Shown: positions 23,474 to 35,759 of the stretch, piece after piece
Numbering within the stretch: the stretch's first letter is position 1
Layout of the letters: each line of letters starts with the position of its first letter
Source: Dastarcus helophoroides
Taxonomy: Eukaryota; Arthropoda; Insecta; Coleoptera; Bothrideridae
Length of the DNA: 64,000 bases
Direction of reading: 5' to 3'
Assembly: GCA_028583605.1 (NCBI GenBank)
Contig: CM053326.1
Span: 20,612,536 to 20,676,535 of the forward strand
The notes under the pieces: model-generated
What the model was told of the DNA's origin: nothing
The model's database searches: none
Seen by the model: the letters and a program-made list of their open reading frames with translations, nothing else
Position numbers and translations under genes: made by a program

Positions 23474-25074
23474 TAGTGATGTAACGTATATTCCCATTCG
23501 CATTCGCGAATATTCGCATGTTTTTTAATATTTGCATTCGCATTCGCAAGAAGTTATGCCGAATATGTTGCGAATTTATTTGGCATAAACATGGGACATT
23601 CTTTATGACCTAGCAATGCTAAGGCAGGGTTTCTTGAAACTGGGATTCATGAAGTCTTGAGGGATAAACTTTCTTAAGATAATAACTAATGCAGTAATTT
23701 ATTCAACCCCACTTAATAAAACGTATTTTTGTTTTCTGTCCCTACTAGTTAGTTACAATAACACACAGTGGGAAGCTTGCTCTCCCCTGGTTGATACAGC
23801 CAACCAAAAATGTATACTCTCAGCTGCGGGAAACTTTTCCAGTTTCCATTTTTTTCTGAAAGCTAGCCCTTTCTTTGAAATTTCCACATTTCCTCGAAAT
23901 TTCGACTATGGTCAAAATTTGTCTTTTTCTTCAAAAAATTTCCCTTTTTCTTTTCAAATTTCAAATTAATGTTCTAGAATTCGACTTCTTTTTTCAAAAT
24001 TCAACTTGCTCAAAATTTTGAATGTCTTTTTCAAAACTTGTTTTTTTTTTCAAAATTTCGTCATTTCTCAAAATTGACTTTATAAAAATTTCGGCTTTTT
24101 TTCCAATTCGTCTTTCTGCAAATTTCGACTTATTTATCAAACCTCGGCTTTTCTCGAAATTTGGTGGATATTATGATGAAAAAGTAAACATTTTTAGAAT
24201 ATTGTTTATCTGGAAATTTTGAAAAATACTTTTTAAGAATTTTGTATTTTTGTCAAGACAAAATTTTAGAAAATTCAGATTTTAACTTGTTTTTATTGTT
24301 GTTTATTTCAATAGTGGATATTTTTTGATGTTACAGTGGGGCAAGGAGGAGCTTGTCCTGCACTTATGCAGTCGTTAAAAAATAAAGAAGAAATGTCACT
24401 TTCTTGAAATTTCGACTATTCTCCTGAAATTTTCTTCAAAATTGGCCCTTTTCCTTCAAAATTTTGATTTTTACTTCAAAACTGGTTTGGGTTTTCGAAA
24501 CTTTCGATTTTTACCTCGAAAATCGTCTTTTTCTCCGAAATTAAGGTATTTTTCAAATTTTGATTTTATCGCAAACTCTTTTTTTTTATTATAATTCGTC
24601 TTTTTCCAAATTACTCTAAACTCAAAATTCTACTGCTTCCTCTCCAAATTTGACTATATTGAAAATTTTGAATATTTATAGCAAGTTCGGCCTTTTTCTC
24701 GAAATTTTAACTGTCCAAAAATTTCAACCTATTTTTCAAAATTCGTCTTATCCTTGAAGTTTTAAATTGAGCTGTTGTATACAAAATTTCATTTATTTTC
24801 TAAAATTTTGATAACAGTATAGACATTTTGAGAATAATATTTTTACGAAATTTAGAGAAAAATATTTCTTGTAGATTCCGAGATTATGTCAAATTTGAAA
24901 TGAAAATAATAGTTGTCAGAGATATATTTTTAGGAACTGGTTTTTTTTACTCACCTAATTCGATTTATACTGAATTTTACGATTTTCCTCACAAAATTCT
25001 CTAAGTAAATCTCACAGAAAAAGTTAACATTCGCTTTCGCGAATGTGGGAAAATTAACATTTATAATATCCCTA
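23474..25074. mobile_element. Non-autonomous hAT-like element carrying a TTTCGAC array
   Basis: The left end TAGTGATGTAACG and right end (complement TAGGGATATTATAAATG) are related. Both are followed by CATTCGCG-type subterminal words. The flanks GTCTGTTA (23466-23473) and GTCTGCTA (25075-25082) match at seven of eight, a good hAT-style duplication. The interior is TTTCGAC-type array with a tag GGGCAAGGAGGAGCTTGTCC near 24343. No transposase is seen. Confidence 0.75.
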
Positions 25075-25082
25075 GTCTGCTA

Positions 25083-26015
25083 TAACCATTTTTGGTTATC
25101 CTCCTTACGGAATTCTAATGATCAATGATGTTATTTCTAATCCAAGAAAAAGTGCTCGGCATTGACACTGATATAACAGAAAAATAAATAACATTAAATT
25201 GTCAGTGAACCCAGTTTTATAAAAAAGAAACAATAGAATATTTCTATGTTTGTAAACATCAATGTTAACATTAATTTCTCTAAATAAAACAAGAAAGAAA
25301 CAAAATATTGCCAGATATATCTGTCCACTTTCGCTGGTATTATAATACTCGTGCCCGTAAATAATACAAAAATTCAATTAAGTCACCGGCGGTGCTTGTG
25401 TTTTCTCCAATTAACCGATCGGAATGAAAAAAATTGCAGATAATGACAGCTTATTCACAATTTAAATTCTAACCTTTCTTTTCAAGGACATCGTTGTGCG
25501 CCTTATATAGAAGCTAGGCAATTATTAACAACTCTTGTAGGTGATTTCACTTATAATTATCGATAGCGACGCAATTATAATAATTATTTACTTAAAATAT
25601 ATTCACTTGGATCATGTACGAAATTTTCCGCGTTTTCCATCGAACTTGAAAGTTAATGAGATCCGCAACTATTGCATATTTTTATGCTGTATTATGTTAA
25701 ATAGCGATAAATTTGTTAATGCTTATTAACATATAAGTGCGAAAGTGTGTTTATCTGTTTGTTTCTCTACTTTTCACGGCTTAATTTCTGAAACAATTTT
25801 GGCGAAAATTGGTATAGACATTCCCTACGATACAGGATAGTTAGTAGGATACTTTTTAACCTGAAAATATTTTATATCCTGAACCGGCTTTTGGTTTTTC
25901 CAAAAGTCAAATCAACAATGAGGTCAAAAAATGGGAAGCAAAATCAAGAATTTCCCATAGGAGATCATATCCAGGACTGTGACAGGCGAAATTCATATCT
26001 GGAACGTTTGAAAAG
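25083..26015. other. Intronic sequence, nothing recognised
   Basis: A 90-codon open frame on the minus strand (25105-25377) is Phe/Leu/Ile-rich as expected from AT-rich DNA and has no motif. It is treated as chance. Confidence 0.4.
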
Positions 26016-26019
26016 ACAA

Positions 26020-26306
26020 AGGTCTACTTAGAACTCAGCAAATCCGAATTGAGGATCCTAACCAGCCTCTTAACAGGATATTGCCCTATGAGGTACCACC
26101 TCACAAAAATGGGTCAAGTTGAACCTATGTCGCTTTTGCGTAGAAGCTGCGGAAACTGCAGAACATGTGCTATGAAAGAGTGATGCGCTTGAACGCAAAA
26201 GGCACGTCCAACTTGAATGGACGTCCTTAGACCCCTCAGATGTGGAAAAACTCAATCCCAGGTCCACAATAAACTTCTACAAGGGTTTGAACCTGGAAAC
26301 TACATA
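26020..26306 (+). pseudogene. Non-LTR retrotransposon fragment (end of RNase H region)
   Basis: The first frame reads LRILTSLLTGYCPMRYHLTK, typical of the RNase H tail of Jockey/R1-type elements. One base later the frame shifts to LCRFCVEAAETAEHVL, the usual C-x2-C...H zinc-like motif, with the final Cys codon position now a TGA stop. About 40 more recognisable codons follow. It is 5' truncated, frameshifted and dead. Confidence 0.75.
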
Positions 26307-26309
26307 GAT

Positions 26310-28105
26310 CAGGGTATGCACAAAACATCTCATTAGGTCTAGGTGACGGGTGGATGAAGAGAAGCACGAAACGACCCATATATAATCTAATCTAGTCTAT
26401 TTTATATCCAGAAAGCTTTAATAATATTTACAACCTTTTTTAAACGATGTAAATAATCATAGAGAAACGTAAGCGTGTGAGTGTGTCAATTATGTGATCT
26501 TTATTTTGACAACGACATCTTTTCTTAGGTCCTTGAACTATTACCATAAAACTAGGCATCTGTGTTATCGATTTCAGAAATATTACGTTACCGCCTTACA
26601 ATTTCTACTGAACATTAATTTTAAATTTCGTTTAAATGTATAATTGATCGATTCAGTCGTATTGCAGTTATTTCTTCAAGTTCACTGATGAAGTCGCGGG
26701 TAACAGCTAGTAATTAATAATTAGGCTTCCAATTGACTATTATTTTGGATTATCTCATTATTTCAAACAATTACCGCTCGACTGAAAAAAGCTCGTTAAT
26801 GACATATGTAACAAAATTTGTAGTTACGCTCCACAAGTAAGACACGGTAACCATTTAGACGAAATCTTGTAGAAATTTCGATAGCCCAATAAATTTGAAG
26901 AGTTAATTAATCGATGTACCAAGTAATGTGTAATTTGTTAAATTGCTTTCAGCGCATGTTCGTTCGTTTCGACTAACATATGAATTATTATGCTCGTGTC
27001 GTGTCGTGCCGGAGACCTTTAAATCTTTCGGGGAAAGTGGATGGCGTCTAAAAGAAAATAAGAGAACAATAATGGGAATCGCCGTTTTCGGGCTCTCTGA
27101 TGTACATTCAGATGTAAATAATTGTGTATGCTACGTAAATCACGACGCGGCGTCTTGAGTTAGCGTTTGTACGAAGGCTGACACAAATTCGAACTTAAAT
27201 AGGATAGTACATCGAATTTGTTCGATAACTAATTGGGGAATCATTAGAAGTTGCGAAATTGAGGAGAAAATTTCGAAAAAATTATTTTGTTTCATTGGAA
27301 TTTATATTAGTACTTAAAAAACTATAAAATTGTTCACCTGAATAAAAACTATTCACGACATTTTTGAAATTTGTTTTTTTTTCAGACGCTATAAAGGTAG
27401 TTTACCGGCAATAAACATAGCAAGTTTTTAAAACGTTAGATCTTCGCCTACGTAAACAAGACGTAAATGCCGGACTTCCATCATTACTTGATTTTTAGCA
27501 TAGACTGTCCGCGTAGGACACAATAATACAAATCCCCAAGCCCTGAGTTAAGAATGGTGCACATTTATGTGGTAAAATTTACGCAACGAAGCTTTAACTC
27601 AAGGCATCTAGAAGGAGTGATAGAGCTGTTATGTTGCCATTACTTCAAGATGTTTCCCTTACGTGCAGAATGAACCATCGAAATTGCGCAAAATATGTAA
27701 TTTCAAATTGCCATTACAATAATGGTACTGCGAATGATCCTCATATTGTACTCTTTTATTTACAATATCACCGTTCATAATATATTACTTGTTTATCAAA
27801 ATGTATAAAAAGGTTTGGTCGCAATAAATTAAAACCTTTTCGGCTATTTCTTACATGTTAAAAATCGGTAAGTTTGGCATTGAATATCTGGGCTTTGGCA
27901 CTGGGACAGTCTTTTAATTCTTCGAGTGTATCGGTAACACTGTTTGTAACATCTGACAAAAATTTAAAGAACATTTCTGAAAAACCAATTGACTGGTGTA
28001 CTATTTATGCTATTTTAAACGTCACTTCAGATCTGCCAAATGGATAGGCTAGATTTTGCATAGAATACTAAATATTAAAGCCTGAAATATATAAAAAGTA
28101 AAATA
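26310..28105. other. Intronic sequence with a GC-richer island near 26,940-27,180
   Basis: No exon recognised. The stretch 26940-27180 is noticeably richer in G and C and in CG dinucleotides than its surroundings, and carries a 71-codon open frame on the plus strand without any motif. It could be an old exon or a regulatory island; function unknown. Confidence 0.3.
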
Positions 28106-28109
28106 AGTA

Positions 28110-28677
28110 CAGTTAAACCTCCCTATAGCGAACCCAAATCTTACAACAAAATTCGTTATAGAGAGGTTGTCGTTATAGGGAGGTAACATTAGAAATACAC
28201 AAATCATTGCAGGGATTCAAAAGTTGTTGGCGATTTAGCGATGTCCTTTTTTTTAAACCCTTATTATAACTCTATTGATCAATTGAACTTTTTCGCTGAG
28301 CACTAAAGCTTTATTTTTTGACATTTTTTTGCAATTTTACAATTCTTACCCTTCAGGCACAAAAATCAGCTTTTTGTGCAAACAGGCAAACAATGGAACA
28401 ATGGAATATTCCAAAAATTAAGAACTTCCTCTTAATTAAATGAAATTAAAAGCTAATTAAACCTTGGGTATCTTAAAAATTAAGAAATTTTTCTGCATTT
28501 AAAAAATAATTAAACCGCGCAAAATCTTGGTTCACCAATTCGGTGTATGGAAGTATTGCGTTCGTTAAATGGAGGTAATTTAATGTGTAAATTTAGTTAA
28601 AATGCTGCCTTCCGTGAAAAAATTCGTTATTTAGAGGAATTCGGTATATGGAGGTTCATTGTAAAGGGGTTTGACTG
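28110..28677. mobile_element. Tigger/pogo-type MITE, 568 bp
   Basis: The ends CAGTTAAACCTCCCTATA and (complement) CAGTCAAACCCCTTTACA are flanked by TA on both sides, as for Tc1/mariner/pogo elements. The left end has an internal inverted copy (CCTCCCTATA-CGAAC versus GTCGTTATAGGGAGG). No coding sequence. The CAGT-AAACC end is typical of Tigger-like elements. Confidence 0.75.
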
Positions 28678-28989
28678 TAAATGAAATAAGGAAATCAAAA
28701 TTTAGCAAAAAAATTCGATTTTTTTTGTTTGAATTAATGTTTGTTCTATTCCTCCGCAGTTATTTTATTATCTAACCTACAAAGTAAACAAGTTAATTCT
28801 TTAACATTTAATGATTTATGAAGTATTCCATCATAGGAACAGTTTGGAAACCCTGCTTTGGATAAAGCATTTTCGAAATGTATGCGTGAAAAACTTGAAC
28901 TATTATTTAGATAGAGCGGGAAGGTCAATCAAGCCTATTTCTTATAGACGTATTTCTTTGGGCCTTCCGTCGACTCCCTGAAAGATGTT

Positions 28990-31900
28990 CTCTTTTTATC
29001 TCAAAATTTCAAACAGAAAAGAAATTTTTAAAAAAGGTCTTCTTCTTTTATTCACAATTTTACCGTGAAAAGTGCAGAGTTCGAAATTTTGAGAAAAAGT
29101 TTCAAATTTTGTAAAAATCTCATAATTTATACAAAACAAATTCTCAAAATTTTCAACTTTACTTACCAGTTAATCTAAATTTTGAATTTAAGTCGAGATC
29201 TCGACTTTTTTCTTTGAATGTCAGCTTTTAAACTAGAAATTTTCCACAAAACATCGATTTTCTCGGGAAAAATTTTGAGAAAAATGTCTAAATACTTGGG
29301 ATCTTTGGGAACAAATTTTTCAGATTTTGTTTTGTGAAGTCAGCGTTCCTTAAATTTTAAGCTTTTTCGGAATTAAATTTTTAATTAAAATTTCGGCCTC
29401 AAACTTTTTTAGGAAATGATCCCTTTTTTTCTCCTAATTTCAAATTGTAAACTGGAAATGCAAATTTTTAAGATGAAAGTAAAAATGTAGATGAAAATTA
29501 ATTTAGTTTTTCCCCAAAGGTTTGTTTTTTTAAGAATTTACAAATTTCTCCTAAAAGTTTAATTTCAAACTCAAAATCTGGTCCTTTTTTCGAAATTAGT
29601 TGAATATTTTTTGTAATTTTGCCTTTGCCCCTAAAATTTTACCTTTTCTAGAAATTTCAAGCTGAAGAAATCATAGGGGTTTCAAGCGTAAATTTGGAAT
29701 TTTGTGAAAAAGGCCAAAGTTTAGCAAGAATTCAACGTTTATAAAAAATATTTCTTTATTATTGGGTTTATAAATTTTAAGTTTAGACTACGAATTTTAA
29801 GAAAAACGTCGCAATTGAAGAGAAATTCTGAATTCATAAAAAGCAATTTGAATTATAGTGCAAAATTTCTAAAAAAAATGTCGGGTATTCGATTTAAACA
29901 AAAAAATTTCAAGAAAAAAAACGGCTTTTGCAATTATAAAGTAGAAATTTCAAGGACAAAGAAGTCATCAAAGGAATATTCTGAAATTAAGGAGGAAATT
30001 ACAGGATTCAGAGTAAAAAATTCAAAGGAAATTTGGAATTTTCAAAACAAAAAAAATTGAAATTTCCCATCAACTTACATTTTTTTAAAATTTGTCTTTT
30101 TCCATAATTCAAAATATTTTTTTTAGGAATTTCGGTTAATTTTAGTTGTAAACAAATGCCTGCAATTTATATCTCAAATTTTCAAGTTGACACCTTAAAT
30201 TTGTAATTTTTCTAAAAATTATTCTCGACATTTCAACCTAAATCGAAATTTTAAATTTGATTCCGAAATTTTGCAAATTATTTCGAAATTTCGATTTTTT
30301 TACACTGTAAATTTTGTTTTTTTTTGTTAAGACCTCGCTTGTGAATTCTATTTTCATTTTGATTTTTTCTGAAAATTTCAGGTTTAAATTCGATTTTTTA
30401 AATAAATTTTGTAAATTGCTTTCTTCCAAAAATCTCTTTTGTAAACTCGGTTTGTCGTTTCGATTTTTTCCGAAAATTTCAAGTTTAAATTCGAGTTTTT
30501 AAATAAATTCTGTTAATTGCTTTTTTTTTTTCTAAAACTTCTTTTGTAAATTTGGTTTGTCGTTTCGATTGTTTCTGAAAATTTCAGATTTAAATTCGAG
30601 TTTTTAAATAAACTCCCATATATTGCCAAAATTTGGGGTTAAACTTTACTTCTAGAATGTTTCTGAATCGTTTAACTTTCATTTTCAAAATTTTTACCTC
30701 ATATTCAAAAGTCAAGAGGTGTGTTCGAAATTTTGCAGGTTTTTGGTTTTATTTTGAAATTCTGGCTCATAATTTTTTTCACAAAATTTTTCTATTTCTT
30801 TAGATATTCCGAATTCATTTTAAAATTTGACTTCTTCAAAATTTGGCATTTTTTCTCAAAATTCGTCGTTTTATTTAAAAAATTCATCATTTTTGAAAAT
30901 TTGACTTTTTCTAAAATCTTCGACTTTTTTAAATCCGACTTCTTAAAAACTTCGACTTTTTCTCAAAGTTTGGTAGATCTTTTGATGAAAAAGTAAAAAT
31001 TTCTGTTTATATTTAATTATCTGGAAATTTTGAAAAGTACTTTTCGTAAATTTTGAATTTTTGTACAAAGACAAAAATTTCACAAAATTCAAATTTCAAC
31101 TTGTTTGTCAAAATTTTGACGTTTATCTTACTAGTGGATATTTTCCAATGTTACAGTGAGTGTGGGGGAGGTTCTTGTTTTTCACTCAGACAGTCGTAAA
31201 TATTCGGTCGAGAATTTTCGATTTTTTTCTTGAAAGTTCGACTTTTCCCTGAAATTTCTTTCAGAATTCGCTCTTTTTTCATACTTTAGACAAAATTTGA
31301 CTCTCTCTGAAAAATTTCGAATTTTTACTAAATTTCGACGTTTTTCTCGAAATTTCGATGTTTTTTTTTAAAATGTTGATTATCTCCTTAAAATTTTGAT
31401 TCTTTTTTAAAATTTGTTTGGGTTTACGAAACATTCGATTTTTACCTCGAAAATCGTCTTTTTCTCAAAATTTCGAAATTTTTCATGGTTTCCAAGATGT
31501 CAGAGTTTTATTTTTAATTTGATTTCCTGAAAATTCCTACTTTATCTCCAAACTGGGGTTTTTTAATTATAATTCGTCTTTTTCTAAATTATGACTTTAT
31601 ACTCAAAATTCTGCTTTTTTTTTCTCAAAATTGAATTACATTAGAAATTTTGAGTATTCTATAGAAATGACAACCTTTTCACGAAATTTTGACTCTTTGC
31701 AAATTTCAACCTCTTTCTCAGAATTCATCCTACTCTCAAAGTTTCCACTAAATGTTTCATATCTCTAGAAATTTCTGCTTAAGGTTAAGCCTTATCCAAA
31801 ATTCGATTTTTTCCAAATTGGTTTATTTTTCTTAAATTAGATTTAAATGTTAAGAAAAATATAAAAATGTAGAGAATAATATTTTTACGAAATTTATAGA

Positions 31901-32114
31901 AAAATATTTCTTGCAAATTTCGAGATTATGTCAAAATTTAAATGAAAATTGCTAGAGAAATATTTTTAGAAATTGGATTTTTTTTTCTTCTCCAGATTCG
32001 ATTTATTCTAAAAATTGGGACTTTTCTCATAAAATTGTCTAAGAACTAGGGAAAAATCCAACACTCGCATTTGCATTCACGAATGTGGTAAAACCAACAT
32101 TTGTTACATCCCTA
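28990..32114. repeat. TTTCGAC-type array with a hAT-like right end
   Basis: Long degenerate array. From about 30967 on, it aligns with 24150-25074 (shared GATGAAAAAGTAAA, ATCTGGAAATTTTGAAAA, AGTGGATATTTT, TGTTACAGTG and CATTCGC words) and ends in ACATCCCTA at 32114. It is therefore a relative of the hAT-like element at 23474-25074. The matching left end was not found. A short internal direct repeat with GTTTGTCGTTTCGATT occurs near 30440-30570. Confidence 0.6.
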
Positions 32115-32915
32115 GCTAAAAACTTCCAAACTAGCTTTTTGAAATTAAAATCTAAATTCGTAAAAATTTTTATTAACTAAAATAATTCAGAAATTGTAGT
32201 ACAAATTTTTAGAAAACTATTTTTTAATAAATTCAACTTCATTTTAACTCAAAATTTAGGTTCTTTCTTTTGACTTACAATTAGTCTCGAAATTTTAGTT
32301 TTTTTCTTAAAATATAGAAATATCAAGAAATTAGTATTTGGAGACACTATTGAATTGGAAACAGTAAAAATTTAAACAAAAAACTCAAAATTTCTTTTCG
32401 TAATTTCGCCCAAAACAATTTCTAGAAAAGTCAAAATTTTGATAGTTCTAATTTAGACATTTTTCTCAAAGTTTGTAGTTTAAATTTGGAATTGTTATAG
32501 TTTTTGTTAAAATTTCGACTCCAAATTCGAAATTTAAGCTTGTTTTAAAAATTATGACTTCTTTTTCATTTAAATTTTAATCTCTACATTTTGTCTTTTT
32601 TCATCGAATTTCGGGGTCATATTTGAATTAACTAAAATTTTCGAGTTAAAGCTAGGGATTTTGATAAAAACTTAAACTTTTTAGTAGAACGATGTTTTAA
32701 TGATGGAGTAATAACATATTTCACGGTGAACTTAAAAAAATCTTGAACAAAAGTGCTTAGTACCACAATACAATGGAATATAAAATGTATGTGCCGCAAT
32801 TTATTTCTGTATAGATCGATAAAAATATGTCATCAATAAAAAAAATGTTTTAGTTTAATGAAATAATTATATGGATGTCATTACATAAAGGCACGCTTCT
32901 TTTTATAGGCAAACG
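32115..32915. other. Array tail and start of intron 1
   Basis: Degenerate AT-rich sequence up to about 32690, then ordinary sequence up to the splice donor of the first coding exon of gene 1. Confidence 0.4.
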
Positions 32916-32918
32916 TAC

Positions 32919-32933
32919 CTGAACGCGGCGCAT
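32919..32933 (-). CDS. Gene 1: first coding exon (5 codons)
   Basis: On the minus strand ATG CGC CGC GTT CAG is followed at once by a strong donor GTACGT. Joined in phase 0 to the exon starting at 3308 it gives MRRVQ + VIPAVLLICLTCTAS, a textbook signal peptide with a basic n-region and a hydrophobic core. Short first exons interrupting the signal peptide in phase 0 are common in arthropod cuticular and matrix protein genes. The local sequence upstream is richer in GC than the intron. The link rests on phase and sense only; RNA evidence is not available here, and a closer alternative first exon cannot be ruled out. Confidence 0.6.
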
Positions 32934-33181
32934 TATTCCAAATAAGTCACAGCCAGTCGAACGAAATGAAGAATTCACCGGCTAATCACGCACAATACAC
33001 AACAACAACGCTTAATGAACCACAACACCGGCCAGTCAGTATATTCAAGAAGAAGTCCGAAGAAGAGAAAGCATTCCAAGTCTCGCGCGAAGAGTGAAAT
33101 GGGAGTCGCGCGGATGATGACCGTGTTATACTCGACTCTCTTTGACTACCAAATAACCACGCCGAAAGGATACCATCTAAG

Positions 33182-33188
33182 TTTTATA
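33182..33188 (-). promoter_or_regulatory. Candidate TATA box of gene 1
   Basis: GGTATAAAACT on the minus strand lies about 250 bases upstream of the gene 1 ATG, inside a GC-richer block (32920-33330). No clear initiator stands 25-30 bases downstream, so the assignment is weak. A plus-strand open frame of 100 codons (33015-33317) here is probably incidental. Confidence 0.3.
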
Positions 33189-33671
33189 CCTCTTGACCCA
33201 TATGGGGTGCGTCACTCTTACCTGCCCGTAGGAATACCTAATGGAGAGGACCAATTTCACTCTTCAGTCTGGTATTTGACCCCCGCGTTCGGCGGCCAAA
33301 ACTATGCGACAGCGTAAATTTCAGCGCACATTCCTTGCTTCTCCAGCTGAAAATCAGAATTTTAATTTGGTGTGATGCACGAAACTGAGTATTTTTACCT
33401 TCGGTAGTGGATAAGAAAAATATGTGGCTAAATTATGCAAGAGATTTTCAGGAACAAAATCGACACGATCCAGTACTAAAAAACCAATATCGTATATGAT
33501 TTAATATATAAACGGTTAACTAAAAGATCGATAAGAGTGAGATTTAAAGAGTATATGTTACAAGTCTTTCATATATGAGATATACTGAACCTAAGATTAA
33601 TATTGATTTTTTCTTGAAATATATTTTGCTTTTAATTCTAAAAAATAGGTACTGTTGGATATGAAACTGCC

Positions 33672-34086
33672 GACTGAATATCAAACTGACTAGGTTTAAG
33701 TAGTTATCAAGTTAACAAGCTGTCGATCGGCTATTAAACTGACATGCTGTCAGCTAGCCATCAAACTGACAAGCTGATGAATACTGTCAAAGCAGACAAG
33801 TTGTCCACTGACTAATAAACTTATAAGTTGATGGTTAATTAGATAACATAATGAAGAGAAATGTGGCCTACCCTCTAGAATTTTCCGCGTACCCCACTTT
33901 GGAGACCACTGATCTAATTAACCATCAACTTATAAGTTTATTAGTCAAGTAGACAACTTTTCTGCTTGGCAGTATTCATGAGCTTGTCAGTTTCATGGCT
34001 AGTTGACTGCATGTCAGCCTAATATCTGGTTGACAGCTTGTTAACTTGATAACTACTTAAACCTGGTCAGCTTGATATTCCGTCGA
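33672..34086. mobile_element. Fold-back element with arms of about 175 bp
   Basis: The arms 33672-33845 and 33911-34086 are near reverse complements, sharing GGTTTAAGTAGTTATCAAG, TTAACAAGCTGTC, and ACTTATAAGTTGATGGTTAA. They are separated by about 65 bases containing CGCGTACCCCACTTTGGAGA. Each arm is itself made of short direct repeats of the ACTGACAAGCTG type, which continue beyond the right arm to about 34170. No coding potential. Confidence 0.85.
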
Positions 34087-34179
34087 TAGCTTGATATCTA
34101 GCATAGGTTATTAGATTGATGCTAGGGTTTCAGCTGGTTGACAGCTTCTTGGATTGACAGCTAGACAGCTAGACACCTA

Positions 34180-34610
34180 GTGAACAACAATTGCTTTCAT
34201 ACATTTTTAATTTAATCGATCGACATTCAGTCGTGATAATGTTAGGAATCATTGACATTAGCACAACGAAATCGTTCGCATCGAAGAGGATGCCCCGTTC
34301 CTCGTTTCTAAATCGAATAGTTATCGTGTCTCCCACAATGGAGAAATGTGCATAGCGTTCGTAAGATCAAGGTCAGAGTTCCACTAAACCGCAATTGTGT
34401 GCTTTTTCTTCGACGGTCGCTCACACCTGACAACTCGAATCATCTACGAGTACTTCTTTGTAATTACACATTGATTTCTGCGCTAGATACAATCGGAATT
34501 AACACGGAGGTTAACATCTTCGCGCTAAAGATATACTCTATTTTTTTAAATCTCAATCATTTTAGCTTTTAGATGTAAAGAATTAGTTAACACAAAAGTT
34601 TAAGATTTAT
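34180..34610. other. Unique sequence, nothing recognised
   Basis: Moderate-GC sequence upstream of gene 1. The 74-codon open frame on the plus strand (34348-34572) has no motif or splice context. It might hold upstream regulatory sequence. Confidence 0.3.
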
Positions 34611-34649
34611 TCGCAAAATTCAACTTTCTTTCAGAAATTTGACTTTTTC

Positions 34650-35250
34650 TAACAAAACTTTTTTCTAAATTTGGACCAAATTTTGACTCTTTTTTAAATC
34701 GCCTATTTTTGAAATTTTGTCATGTTTTCAAAATTAGAGTTTCCAAAAATTTAGACTTTTTTTCTAACAAGTCGATGTTTCGAAAGTGTTGATCTGTTTT
34801 GAGCTGTTCGTCCTTTTCAGTTTCGCCTTTTAAGTCAAAATTCGATCATTTCTTTCGAAGGATATAGTTATAATGAGGCCTAGTGGGAGGCTTGCTTCCC
34901 CAGGTTCTTCTAAATTCGTGAGTTTCGTTTTCTCTTTTTATTTCAAAATAAATCTTTTTCACGACTCTTTTCTAAATTTCAACGAAATTTTAACTTTTTT
35001 TAAATCACCTTTTTTCTAATTTCATCATGTTTTCAAAATTAGAGTTTCTAAAAATTGAGACATGTTTCTAACAATTCAATGTTTCGTGATTGTTGAGTTT
35101 TTTTTTCAGTTTCGTCTTTCATGTCAAAATTCGACCTTTTTTAACAAGGGTATAGTTATGAGGAGCCATGGTGGGAGGCTTGCTTCCCCTGGTTCTTCTG
35201 GGTTCATGAGTGTCTTCTCGAAATTTCGAGTTTTATTTCAAAATAAGCTT
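34650..35250 (+). repeat. Tandem repeat, two units of about 297 bp
   Basis: Each unit has ATCATGTTTTCAAAATTAGA-like sequence, then the distinctive GGGAGGCTTGCTTCCCC-GG followed by TTCTTCT. The first tag is near 34889 and the second near 35172. A related tag (GTGGGAAGCTTGCTCTCCCC) appears at 23768 inside the hAT-like element. Confidence 0.7.
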
Positions 35251-35759
35251 TTTGTCACGAAATCTCAAATTTTTTCTCAACATTTTTCTTTTCCAAGTTT
35301 TGATTTTATTTTCGAAATTCAACTTTCCACAAAATACAATTGTCTTCTTGAAACTTCGAGTTTTTCCAAATTGCTACTTTTATCAAAATGTATATTTTTT
35401 TCAATTTTAATTTTTCTTAAAATTTGGCATTGGGTGATTTTTCCCGATTTTCGGAAATGTTACAAATTTTAAAATTTGACTTCTCTTTTCAAAATATTTT
35501 TACTTTTTCTCAAAATTCACGATTCTTTTGAAATTTTGATTTTCATGTCAAAATTTATTTTCTAAAAACTAGATCGACGTTGTAATAAGACTATAAAAAT
35601 GTGGTTCAAAATAATTATTAGGAATTTCGTTAGAATTTTAACTGCTGTCTTCAAATTTCAAAGTTAGTTAAATAATTAAAAAGTAAAAATTGCAAGAAGG
35701 ATAGTTTTGTAAATCGTGATTTTTCCTCGGAATTCGTTTGTTAAATATTAGGTAGAAAT

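Larger units (their letters stand above)
3309..32918 (-). other. Inferred intron 1 of gene 1 (about 29.6 kb)
   Basis: The donor GTACGT starts at 32918 and the acceptor TTTCTAATTTCAG ends at 3309, both read on the minus strand. Joining them keeps phase 0 and rebuilds a signal peptide. The interval has no convincing host coding exon and is filled with AT-rich DNA and mobile elements, listed separately. Further non-coding or tiny exons cannot be excluded. Confidence 0.6.

Noticed and set aside
26943..27158. Host exon in the GC-richer island of the gene 1 intron
   Set aside because: No motif and no convincing flanking splice sites; kept only as a note on composition.
33015..33317. 100-codon plus-strand open frame overlapping the 5' region of gene 1
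   Set aside because: It is antisense to the presumed promoter and leader of gene 1, lacks motifs, and is explained by higher local GC reducing stop codons.
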